Origin: Hyalangium gracile
GTDB taxonomy: Bacteria; Myxococcota; Myxococcia; Myxococcales; Myxococcaceae
Reading direction: 5' to 3'
NCBI RefSeq assembly: GCF_020103725.1
Contig: NZ_JAHXBG010000026.1
Location: 90,610 to 154,609 of the forward strand
Length of the DNA stretch: 64,000 nt
Part shown: positions 39,582 through 49,000 of the stretch, piece after piece
How the letters are laid out: each line of letters begins with the position of its first letter
How positions within the stretch are numbered: the first letter of the stretch is position 1
Notes under the pieces: generated by a model
Told to the model about the DNA's origin: nothing
Database searches by the model: none
The model's input: the letters and a program-made list of their open reading frames with translations, nothing else
Position numbers and translations under genes: made by a program

Positions 39582-42017
39582 ATGCGTCAACCCGTCTGCT
39601 CTTTGTTCCGAGCCACCGCGCTCGTGTCCCTGGCCGTGCTCACCGCCTGCTCCGGCTCGGATCCCATCGACGTCCAGGCGTCCATCCAAGGCACACCGCG
39701 AGAGGGTCAGACGCTCACGGTGAGCCTCGGGGGCGAGTCGCCGCCGGCAGGCGCGACGGTGACGTACCAGTGGGAGCGGTGCGGCGCCGAGGGCGAGGCG
39801 TGTGCCAGCATCCCTGGCGAGACCGGAACGGAGCATCTCCTGGGGGCCGCGGACGTCGGCTCGACACTCCAGGTGCTCGTGTCCGTGAAGGACGGGGAGC
39901 GCTCCGGAGAGGCTCGCGCGCCGCGCACGAGCGTCATCCTCCCACTGGCGCCCTCACAGGTCTCGGCGCCCACCATCTCGGGTGAGGCCCGAGGAGGGAG
40001 CACCCTGACGGGCAGTCCAGGCACCTGGGCAAGCTCAGGCGCCCTCACGTACACGTACCGGTGGCTGCGCTGCGACGCCTCGGGCGAGGGCTGCAATGCC
40101 GTGAGTGGCGCCACCGCCAGCACCTACGTCCCCGTCGCGGCGGATCTCGGCGCCACGCTTCGGCTGGAGGTGACGGCGACGAACGCGGGTGGCTCGGGCA
40201 CGGCGCGCTCCGCCGCCACGGCGCCGGTGGTGGGCGTGCTGCTCAACGCCGCGCTCCCCACCCTCTCGGGCAACGCGCGCATCACGCAGTCGCTGACCGG
40301 CACGCAGGGCACCTGGCAGGCGGTGCCGGACGCCACGTATGCCTACCAGTGGGAGCGGTGCGACGCCGGGGGCGACGCCTGCACGGACATCCCCGGCGCC
40401 ACCCAGGCCTCCTACTTCCTGGCGGCGGAGGAGCTCGGGGGCACGGTTCGCCTGCGAGTCACCGCGAGCAGCCCCATCGGCACCGTCTCCGCCCGATCGG
40501 CGCCCTCCGCCGTGGTCACCCTCCCTTGTGACACCCCGCTCTCCCAGGGGCCCCGCTCACCCACGGTGGCGGCCAACGTCTCCGGCACCGTCGCCTGGAG
40601 CCAGCCCTCCAGTGTCAGTCTCGACGACGGTGTAGCGACGACGGCCACGCTGCGGCGTGGGGACGTGACGGAGGCCCTCGTGCTCAAGGGGTGGGGTTTC
40701 AACCTGCCCCCCTACGCGGCCATCCGCGGCATCCGCGTGGACGTCAAGCGCTCGGCCTCGGTGGAGGAGGCCGTCATGGACCACCTGGTGATGCTCGACT
40801 CTCCGGTGAGCCAGTATTCCAACCGCCCCAGCTCCGAGCCCTGGTCCGCATCCCCGGGGATCGCCACGTACGGTGGGCCCAACGATCTGTGGCAGACGTC
40901 CGAGCTGAGCCCGACGATCATCAACGACCCCAGCTTCGGAGTCATCCTCAGTGCCCGCCACTCCGGCACGGGGGGCCCCGTTGAAGCGCGGGTGGACTCG
41001 GTGCGGGTGACCATCTTCTACACCGACGCCTCCCGCGTCGGTCCCGCCAGCCCGTCACTCGTCCAGGACGATGCCTCCATTGGAACGGTGGCGTGGACCA
41101 ACCCCCAGGCGGCCGCCGAGCATGATGGCACCTTCGCGACCGTGTCCAACCTGGCGCGCAACCAGATCACCCACTACCTGAAGGCGACCGGCTTCGGTCT
41201 CTCGCTGCCGGCGGGGAAGATCCCCTCCGGGTTGTTCGTCGAGGTGGAGCGCGCCGGTTCGACGACCGGGTTCGCCGATTACGGAGTCTGGCGGGTGAAG
41301 GGCGGCGTCGTCAGCGGACGCTTCACTTCCCGGCCGCTGTGGAGCACGGAGCCCGTCTATGCGGGGTACGGAGACGCGGTGACGACGGTGGGGGTGCTCA
41401 CCGCGGCGGACGTCGCGGACCCTGGCTTCGGCGCGGCCTTCAACGTGACGCGGACCACCAACGTCACTCCCAACGAGGCTCGGGTGGACCACATCCGGAT
41501 GTCGGTGCTGTACGATCCCGTGCAGCGAGAGGTGTCTGCCCTGCCGGCGCAGGCCACGAGTACACCGCGCACCCGTTCCTGGCTCGCGACGGACGACGTG
41601 CTCCTGGACGACGGCTTGTTCGCCCTCATTCAGGGGATGATCGACAACGAAGTGTCTGACGATCTGCGCACGACGGGCTACGGGTTCTCCATCCCGGAGG
41701 GTGCTCGGATCACCGGGCTCCGGCTCGACATCAAGCGTGAATCCCTCTCTGCCGTTGGGCTCGTGGACGGCCGAGTGCGGCTGATGGTCGGGGACCAACC
41801 CCTGGAAGAGGATCGCGGCAGACCAGAGGTGTGGGCCGGCCTGGAGACGGTGCCTTATGGGGGCGTGGCCGATGGGTGGGGCCGCACGTGGACGCCGGCC
41901 GAGGTCAACGCGCCCGGGTTCGGAGCCGCGCTCTCCACGCGCTATGCATCCCAATCCGGAAACGACCATCCCCGGGTCGACCACATGGCCATGACCGTCT
42001 TCTACTGCCCTCCGTAG
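39582..42017 (+). CDS. Repeat lipoprotein with three Ig-like and three C-terminal sandwich-like repeats
   Basis: 811 residues. Lipobox LTAC, Cys23. Residues about 30-310 hold three repeats of about 90 residues with the signature TYQWERCGAEGEACASIPG / TYRWLRCDASGEGCNAVSG / AYQWERCDAGGDACTDIPG, including a conserved Cys pair. Residues about 320-810 hold three repeats of ~150 residues that each pass through a GYGFSIPEGARI or GFGLSLPAGKIP motif, a glycine-rich GYGD/YGG segment, ADPGFG or NAPGFG, and an end such as ARVDHIRMSVLY. It is probably a surface adhesin or structural protein. Homology of the C-terminal repeats is not recognised. Confidence 0.85.
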   Translation: MRQPVCSLFRATALVSLAVLTACSGSDPIDVQASIQGTPREGQTLTVSLGGESPPAGATVTYQWERCGAEGEACASIPGETGTEHLLGAADVGSTLQVLVSVKDGERSGEARAPRTSVILPLAPSQVSAPTISGEARGGSTLTGSPGTWASSGALTYTYRWLRCDASGEGCNAVSGATASTYVPVAADLGATLRLEVTATNAGGSGTARSAATAPVVGVLLNAALPTLSGNARITQSLTGTQGTWQAVPDATYAYQWERCDAGGDACTDIPGATQASYFLAAEELGGTVRLRVTASSPIGTVSARSAPSAVVTLPCDTPLSQGPRSPTVAANVSGTVAWSQPSSVSLDDGVATTATLRRGDVTEALVLKGWGFNLPPYAAIRGIRVDVKRSASVEEAVMDHLVMLDSPVSQYSNRPSSEPWSASPGIATYGGPNDLWQTSELSPTIINDPSFGVILSARHSGTGGPVEARVDSVRVTIFYTDASRVGPASPSLVQDDASIGTVAWTNPQAAAEHDGTFATVSNLARNQITHYLKATGFGLSLPAGKIPSGLFVEVERAGSTTGFADYGVWRVKGGVVSGRFTSRPLWSTEPVYAGYGDAVTTVGVLTAADVADPGFGAAFNVTRTTNVTPNEARVDHIRMSVLYDPVQREVSALPAQATSTPRTRSWLATDDVLLDDGLFALIQGMIDNEVSDDLRTTGYGFSIPEGARITGLRLDIKRESLSAVGLVDGRVRLMVGDQPLEEDRGRPEVWAGLETVPYGGVADGWGRTWTPAEVNAPGFGAALSTRYASQSGNDHPRVDHMAMTVFYCPP

Positions 42018-42200
42018 CCGGGCCCTGGAAGAAGGGGGTGTGTTGTCCGTGCGCAGCTCCACCGGAGCGCTGGTCGGCCACCCATGCTGCTGCCAGGGAC
42101 GCCAGCCACACTCTCTGCTGCCTTGCGGTCATGCGGTTCCTCCCGAGTTGTGGCCGGAACGGACGCGCAGGGCTGGAGGGCTGTTTTATTTCCCACGCGA

Positions 42201-42232
42201 GGGATGCCCGGCGGGCTTCAGCCAGGCATCCC
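42201..42232. terminator. Hairpin between convergent genes
   Basis: GGGATGCC, a 16-base inner part, GGCATCCC: a perfect 8-bp stem. It lies 15 bases past the stop of the minus-strand sugar-binding gene and 184 past the stop of the plus-strand lipoprotein gene, so it may stop both. An A/T-rich stretch (GTTTTATTTCC) adjoins. Confidence 0.55.
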
Positions 42233-42246
42233 GTGCTCGGGTCAGC

Positions 42247-43512
42247 TCACCACTTACCGCCCTTGCTGAGGGCCTTGAGCTTCGCGTCGGCCTTGGCGAG
42301 GTTGTCGGCCGCCTTGCCGTTGCCGGAGAGCGTGGCGTAGACGGCGTTGCGGAACTCGGTGCTCACCTGGTTGTACTTCGCGCCGGTGATGGTCGGCCGC
42401 GGCACCGCGTTGATGAAGGTGTCGTAGAGGCTGCCGAAGAACGGGTTGGCCGCGAGCAGCTCCTTGTCCTGGTAGAGGCTGGTGATGGTGGGGTTGAACG
42501 AGCCCACCACGGCGCGGCGCTTCTGCTCCTCGACGCTGGTCAGGTACTTCACCAGGTCCACCGCGAGCTCCTTGTTCTTGGAGTACTTCGGCACGCCGAG
42601 CTGCCAGCCGCCGAGCGTGCCCGTGGACTTGCCGTCCGGGCCTCCCTTGGGCAGCGCGATGACGCCCACCTTGCCCTTGACCATGCTGTCCTTGGAGTTC
42701 GCCAGCGCCCAGGCGTACGGCCAGTTGCGCATGAACACCGCGCTGCCGGACTGGAAGGCACCGCGCGCGCCCTCCTCCTCGTAGCTCAGCACGCCGCGGG
42801 GCACCACGGTGCCGACCAGCGAGGCGAAGAAGTCCACGGCCTCCACCGCCTTCGGGTTGTTGAGCGTCACCTTGCCCTGGGGATCCACGATCGTCCCGCC
42901 GCCGAAGGAGTCCAGCCACTCCACCGCGGTGCACGTCAGGCCCTCGTAGGACTTGCCCTGGAAGACCAGGCCCACGAGCTTGTCGTTGCCCGCCTTCTTC
43001 TCGGCCTCCAGCACCACCTTGGCGGACTGGGCCAGCTCCTGCCACGTGGTGGGCGGCTTCTGCCCGTGCTTCTCCAGCAGATCCTTGCGGTAGTAGAGCA
43101 CCCCGGCGTCCGTGAACCAGGGCATGGCCACCAGCTTGCCCTTCACCATGTTGTTCTGGACGATGGAGGGGAAGTGCTGCTTGAGCACGTCCTCGGAGAT
43201 GTACGGCTTCAGATCCAGGAAGTGGTTGGCCAGGATGCCCGGCCAGACGATGTCGATGCGCGCCACGTCCAGGTCCGTGGAGCCCGCGGCCATCAGCTGC
43301 TGGAGCTGCGCCAGCTCCTGGGAGGTGTCCGTGGGCGCGCTCATGATCTCCACGGTGTGCCCGGTCTTCTTCGCCCAGGCCTGAGCGCCTTGCGTACAGA
43401 GGTCCTTCTCCATGCCCACGCTGCCACAGGCGATGACCAGCTTCTCCGCCTGGGACAGAGTGGGGGTGATCAGCGCCATCGCCGCCGCGAGGCCCGCCAG
43501 TACCTTCTTCAT
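42247..43512 (-). CDS. ABC sugar transporter substrate-binding protein
   Basis: 421 residues, with GAGGGG seven bases before ATG 43512. The signal peptide ends LSQA and cleaves before Glu23. The fold is that of the type-1 extracellular solute-binding family for maltose/trehalose-like sugars: LARIDIVWPGILA-type loop (DVARIDIVW), KLVAMPWFTDAGVLYYRKDLL, GTLGGWQLGVPKYSKN and a C-terminal SGNGKAADNLAK. It would deliver sugar to a MalFG/ThuFG-type permease. No permease or ATPase gene is next to it. It follows the GH31 gene by 46 bases on the same strand, so its ligand is likely an alpha-glucoside. Confidence 0.93.
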   Translation of the reverse strand: MKKVLAGLAAAMALITPTLSQAEKLVIACGSVGMEKDLCTQGAQAWAKKTGHTVEIMSAPTDTSQELAQLQQLMAAGSTDLDVARIDIVWPGILANHFLDLKPYISEDVLKQHFPSIVQNNMVKGKLVAMPWFTDAGVLYYRKDLLEKHGQKPPTTWQELAQSAKVVLEAEKKAGNDKLVGLVFQGKSYEGLTCTAVEWLDSFGGGTIVDPQGKVTLNNPKAVEAVDFFASLVGTVVPRGVLSYEEEGARGAFQSGSAVFMRNWPYAWALANSKDSMVKGKVGVIALPKGGPDGKSTGTLGGWQLGVPKYSKNKELAVDLVKYLTSVEEQKRRAVVGSFNPTITSLYQDKELLAANPFFGSLYDTFINAVPRPTITGAKYNQVSTEFRNAVYATLSGNGKAADNLAKADAKLKALSKGGKW

Positions 43513-43558
43513 GTGTGTGCCCCTCTTCTGCAAAGCGCTCCGGGTTTGGAGCGCATCC

Positions 43559-45955
43559 CTATGAAAGGATCTCCAGCCGCTGCCAGCCGCCCTCCACCTC
43601 CACGGTGAGCCGTCCCTCCTCGAAGCGGTGCTGCCGCGCGCCCCGCACCTCTCGTGGCGCGGACACGCCGTACACGCACAGCGTCTCGCGCTCGCGCGCC
43701 TGCGGCAGCTTGCCTTCCGTGGTGCGCTCGAGGACGAGGCGCCCGGTCTCTCCTGTCCCCGTCAGCCGAGTCACTCGCGACGGGCCATAGCCCTCGCCCT
43801 CGTCCTCGTAGAGGCTCGCCTCCACCCGTGGCGCCGCGTGGATGTGCCAGGTGAGCTGCTTCCAGTTGGCCGTGGTGGTGTGCAGCGCGGGCTCGGTGAG
43901 GGCCAGCGCGCCCCCGGCCCGCAGCCACATCGGCACCGTGTCCAGCGGCGCCGCGGCCAGGGTGTGCTGCTGCCCGTCGAGGAGCTCCCCCGAGGGCGCG
44001 AGGTTGAAGAAGGGCAGCCAGCGGCCCTCGGGCAGGTACACGTGCCGCCGCGTCCGGTTCTGGCGCATCACGGGTGCGACGAGCAGATCGCGCCCCAGGT
44101 AGAAGGCGTCATCCATGCGCAGCGCCTCCGCGTCCCCTGGCGCGTACATGATGAGGGGGCGCATCGCCGGCAGCCCCTCCCGCGAGGCCTCGTGCATCAG
44201 TGAGTACAGCGTGGGCAGCAGCCGGTAGCGCCGCTCCAGCCACTGCCGGGTGATGGAGAGGTAGGGCTCGCCGAAGCGCCAGGGCTCCTGCGGAGGCGTG
44301 CCCTTGGCGGAGTGGTTGCGCAGCAGCGGGTAGAAGGTGCCCAGCTGCGTCCAGCGCACGAGCATCTCCCCGCTGGCGCGTCCCAGGAAGCCGGGCACGT
44401 CCGCGCCCGTGAAGGCGACGCCGGACAGGCCCAGCCCCAGCATCATCGAGATGGACAGCTCCAGGTGCGCCCAGTAGCTGGAGTTGTCTCCCGTCCACAC
44501 CGCGGCGTAGCGCTGGATTCCGGCCGAGCCGGCGCGCGTCAGCACGAAGGGGCGTTTCTCCGGAGCCAGCTCGCGCAGCCCCTCGTACGCCGCTCGCGCC
44601 ATGCCGAGCGCGTACACGTTGTGCACCTCCAGGTGGCGCTTGTCGCCATGCCGGGCGTCGTGCGGCAGCGTGGGGCCTTCAACCTTCCCCAGGTCCACCG
44701 CGGGCGCGGTGGGGATGGAGAAGGTCTCCTGCGCGTTGATGAGCTTGAAGCAGGCCGGCTCGTTCATGTCGTTCCAGAAGCCGGCGACGCCTGCCTGGAG
44801 GAACTCCCGGTGCTGCCGGCCCCACCACTGGCGCACCTCCTGGCGCGTGAAGTCCGGGAAGGTGGCGGGCTTGGGCCACACCTCGCCCAGCAGCACGCTG
44901 CCCCGGTCGTTGCGCACCAGGTAGTCGCCGGCGAGCGCCTCGTCATAGACGCGGTAGCCCGGCTCGGCCTTCACTCCGGGGTCGATGATGGTGACCAGCC
45001 GCACGCCGTGCTCGGCGGCCTCGCGTGCCAGCCCCGCCGGGTCCGGGTAGCGCGTCCGGTCCCACGTCCAGACCTTGTAGCCCTCCATGTAGTCGATATC
45101 GAGGTACACACAGTCCAGCGGGAGCTGCCGGGCGCGGTAGCCGTGGATGACGGAGCGGATCTCTCGTGCGTTCTCGTAGCCCCAGCGGGACTGCTGCGCG
45201 CCCAGGCTCCACAGGGGCGGCAGGGGAGGGCGGCCGGTGAGCGCGGTGTAGCGGCGCACCACGTCCGCGGGCAGGGGCCCCGCGACGAGGTAGGTGTCCA
45301 GCTCGGGGCCAGCGGACTCCCACCGCACGAGCGAGGCGTCGTCCACCGCCACGTCCGCCTCCAGCCTCCAGGACTCGTCCAGGAAGAAGCCCCAGGCGAT
45401 GCCCTGGCGCAGCCCGAGGCTGAAGGGGATGGACTGGTAGAGCGGATCGGTGTCCGGGTGGTGCGGCAGCACGTCCGTGTTCCAGAAGCGGAAGTGCATG
45501 CCCCGCTTGTCCAGCGCGCCGACCTTCTCGCCGAAGCCCAGCCAGGCCTCGTCGGGCGGGGAGTACAGCGAGAGCTTCGAGCGGAAGCGCGTCACCGGGT
45601 AGTCCGGGTAGGTCTCTCCCGAGAAGCCTTCGCACCGGGTGAGCTCTCGACCCTCCGCGTCACGCAGGCGCCACGTGCCCTGGGCGGGCAGCACCTCCAC
45701 GGACAGCTCGGGCGTCCCCACCACCGCCGCCTGGCCAGGGGCCTCCTGCCGGAACGAGAGCGGCCGGTCCGTGTGCTCCACGACGGCCCAGGACTGCTTG
45801 GGCGGCAGCTCGCCCGGCATGAGCGCGGAGTGGGTCAGGCAGGGCAGGTGACGAAGCCGCAGGACGCCCGGCAGGGGGCTGCGAACCTCCAAGGCGGCGC
45901 GGGAGCCCCAGAAGATGACACGGGTGGGTTCAACGGTGATGTCGTCGAAGTGCAT
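43559..45955 (-). CDS. Glycoside hydrolase family 31 (alpha-glucosidase-type), cytoplasmic
   Basis: 798 residues, no signal peptide. N-terminal beta-sandwich (about 1-220, GFGEKVGALDKRGMHFRFWNTD), TIM barrel with LDCVYLDIDYMEGYKVWTWD, nucleophile loop FWNDMNEP with Asp396, acid/base region WTGDNSSYWAHL, and KGTPPQEPW. The C-terminal sandwich has VYLPEGRWLPFF. GH31 members at this length hydrolyse alpha-1,4/1,6-glucosides or xylosides. The WNDMNEP loop is typical of alpha-glucosidase, so glucosidase is preferred. Adjacent to a sugar-binding protein and the trifunctional kinase on the same strand, it forms a presumed alpha-glucoside operon. Confidence 0.95.
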   Translation of the reverse strand: MHFDDITVEPTRVIFWGSRAALEVRSPLPGVLRLRHLPCLTHSALMPGELPPKQSWAVVEHTDRPLSFRQEAPGQAAVVGTPELSVEVLPAQGTWRLRDAEGRELTRCEGFSGETYPDYPVTRFRSKLSLYSPPDEAWLGFGEKVGALDKRGMHFRFWNTDVLPHHPDTDPLYQSIPFSLGLRQGIAWGFFLDESWRLEADVAVDDASLVRWESAGPELDTYLVAGPLPADVVRRYTALTGRPPLPPLWSLGAQQSRWGYENAREIRSVIHGYRARQLPLDCVYLDIDYMEGYKVWTWDRTRYPDPAGLAREAAEHGVRLVTIIDPGVKAEPGYRVYDEALAGDYLVRNDRGSVLLGEVWPKPATFPDFTRQEVRQWWGRQHREFLQAGVAGFWNDMNEPACFKLINAQETFSIPTAPAVDLGKVEGPTLPHDARHGDKRHLEVHNVYALGMARAAYEGLRELAPEKRPFVLTRAGSAGIQRYAAVWTGDNSSYWAHLELSISMMLGLGLSGVAFTGADVPGFLGRASGEMLVRWTQLGTFYPLLRNHSAKGTPPQEPWRFGEPYLSITRQWLERRYRLLPTLYSLMHEASREGLPAMRPLIMYAPGDAEALRMDDAFYLGRDLLVAPVMRQNRTRRHVYLPEGRWLPFFNLAPSGELLDGQQHTLAAAPLDTVPMWLRAGGALALTEPALHTTTANWKQLTWHIHAAPRVEASLYEDEGEGYGPSRVTRLTGTGETGRLVLERTTEGKLPQARERETLCVYGVSAPREVRGARQHRFEEGRLTVEVEGGWQRLEILS

Positions 45956-46070
45956 AGGCCCTGGCGTGGAGATGAAAGGAGGCGGCCCGTGCGCGTGGGC
46001 CGCCTCGCGAGGGAATCGGCGGGGACCACTATCGCACGCGCGAATCCCCCCGCGTGAGAGCTCGCGCCCT

Positions 46071-49000
46071 TCAGGCCTGTGCCAGGAGCTTCTCGGGCCC
46101 CGACATGGGGAGCGTGAGGGTGGCGGTGGCGCCCTGGTCCAACCCGGGGCTCTCCAGCGTGAGCTGTCCGCCCATCAGCTGCGCCGCCAGCGCGCTGGAG
46201 TGCAGGCCCAGCCCGTGGCCGTGCTTGCGCGTGGTGAACCCGTGGTTGAAGAGCCGGCTGCGCGTCTCGGGCGTCATACCCTGGCCGTTGTCGTGGACCT
46301 GGATGTAGACCCACTCCTCGTCCTTCCGCAGGCGCAGCTTCAGCAGGCGCTCCCGCGGCGCGGACGACTCCAGGGCCTGCCGCGCGTTGCTCAGCAGGTT
46401 GAGGAGGATCTGCAGCAGCCGGTGCCGGTCCACCTTCAGCCGGGGCAGCGGCTCCAGCTCCTTCACCACCCGCACCCCCGTCTGCTGCAGGGGGCCCAGC
46501 TGCAGCCGCAGCGCCTCTTCCACCACGTCGGCCAGGCTGCACTCCTCCAGCAGCAGCGTGGACCGGGCGTGGGTCTGCTGCAGGCGGACGATGTCCCGCA
46601 CCCGCTCGACGTTGCGCGACATCTCCTGGATGCTCTCCTGGAAGGACGCCCGCTCCTGCTTCAGCTTGCTCGCGAGCCTCGAGAGGTAGGGCACCACCTG
46701 GGCGCCACGAGGATCCTGGGTGAGGAAGTCCGCCAGGTGCGCGTGGTGCTCCTCCAGCAGGGCGGCCAGCTGCGCGACGCGGTCCACGCGGGAGTCCGCC
46801 ACCTCGCTGCCCAGCTGCTCGGTGGCCACCACGAGGCTCGTCAGCGTGTTGCCCACCTCGTGCAGCATGTTGGAGGCCACCTCGGCCATGCCCGCCAGGC
46901 GCGCCGTCTCCACCAGCTGCGCCTGGGCCTGCTTCAGCTCGCGCGTGCGCTCCTCCACGCGCTCCTCCAGCGCCTCGTTGGCCCGGCGCAGCGCCGCCTC
47001 GGCCTGCTGCACCTCCGCGTAGAGCCGCGCGTTCTCCAGCGAGATGACGGCGTGCGAGGCCAGGTGCTGCAGCAGGGCGATGCGGCCAGGGCTGAAGGCG
47101 CCCGTGGTGAGCGAGTTCTCCAGGTAAAGCAGCCCGTGCACCGTCTGCTTGTTCCGCAACGGCAGGCACAGCAGGGAGCGCGCCCTGCTCTGGGCGAAGA
47201 AGCGATCGGAGGAGAACGGGTGGGACCTGGAGGTGTCGTCGACGAGGACGTGCTCGCCGGTGCGGTTCACGTACGCGAGCACCGTCCAGGGCAGCTCGTC
47301 CACCGTGGGCGGCCCCGAGCCGGTCCAGATCTCCCGGCCGGAGGCATCCACCAGGGACTTCACCACCAGCTCCTCGCCATGCGAGAGGATGAGGGCGCCG
47401 CGCCGCGCCCCGGCGCTCTGCAGCGCCATGCGGACGAGGGTGGCCACCAGCCTGTCCAGGTTGATCTCGCTGGAGATGGCCTGCTGGGCCTTCACGAGGC
47501 TGAGCGCGTCCAGCTGGCCGGGGCCCGTGTCATAGGAGAGGTGCTGGCGGCCCGTGGGCAGCTCCGCCAGGTGCGGCCACTGCTCGTCCAGGTGGCGCAC
47601 CTTGCCCTCGGCGCCCCACTGCCCGTAGGCCTCGCGCGCCTGGCGGGCATAGGACGTGGCGATGGTGGGGTAGCCCCGCTCCTTCCAGAAGCGCGCGGCC
47701 AGCTCGCTGGCGAGGGCCACGTTCTGGATGAGGCCATGCGCGCGGGCCGCCTGGATCGCGTCCTCGTAGGCCTGCATGGCCTCCTGGGCCCTGCCGCGCA
47801 GGCGCTCCAGCTCCGCGGTGACCATTCGCTCGGAGGAGCGGAACGTCTCCGGACAGTTCCCAGCCCACTGCGCCAGCTGCGCCTGGTGCTGCTGGATGTG
47901 CTCCAGGTACTCCGCCTGCCGCAGCACCGGGGCCTCCCGGTAGCACGCCGCCAGCGCCAGCGCCCGGTACTGGTGGTAGTCGAGCACGTGGATGCGCCCG
48001 AGCAGCGCCCACAGCAGCGGCCGGACCTGCTCCGCGGCCTGGCGCGCCTCCTCGTAGGCGCCGCACATGTAGCGGGACCGAAGCTTCGTGATGGCGTACC
48101 AGCAGTCCTGGGGTGCCAGGTTGGTGCTCTTCGGGCTCTCGAAGTACTTCTCGGGGCAGCCCTCCCCGCTCAGCGAGCTGAATGACTCGTTGAGCCCTCG
48201 CATCTGCTGGACGAAGCACTGGAGGATCTGGATGAAGTCCTGCCCGGACTGGAAGTTGACCTTGCGCGGAAAGTCCTTCGCCGAGGCCGCCGCCTGCTCC
48301 ACCTGGGCCAGCTCGGCGCCCGTGAAGATGGGCAGCGTCCCCAGCATCACGCAGCAGAAGTTCGCGGTCTGGAAGTCACTGCCCTGGACGGCGGTCTGGA
48401 AGGACTCCTGGTAGAGCTCCCGCGCCACCGGGAGCGGGAGCACCCACGCGCTCATCTGTCCCAGGATGAAGAGCACTCGCGCCCGATAGGTGGGGCCCGG
48501 GTAGCGCTCCAGCATCGCGCGCGCGAGCCGGCCGAACTCGTACCCCCGGCGGTAGTCCCCGAACCGGCTGCCCGTCACCAGGCCATACCAGGCATAGCCG
48601 AGCGCGCTCGCGGCGGTGTTGCCGTGGCGCAGCGTCAGGGACACCAGCTGGCACAGCTGCAGGGCCAGCAGGTTCTCGTGGGTGAAGAAGGCGGGGCTGA
48701 TGAGCGCCACCAGCACGTCCACCACCGTCTTCATCTCCGGGTCCGTCAGCGGGGGCAGCTCCAGGAGGCTCTCGATGGGCCGATCCCCCAGCATGGCCTC
48801 CACCTCCTGGCGGGCGGCGACGGCCTCCTCCCACGTAGGCGCCGCGGGGATGTACACCCCGAAGCGCTCCAGGCACTTGAGCAGGCAGGCGGTGGCGGCC
48901 CGCGCCTGGCCCGTGGCCAGCAACAGCTCCGTCTTGAGCTTGCTGGCCGCCGCCAGGTGCTGGGGCGTGGGCGCCCGGGGGAGCAGCTCCTCGATGAGAC

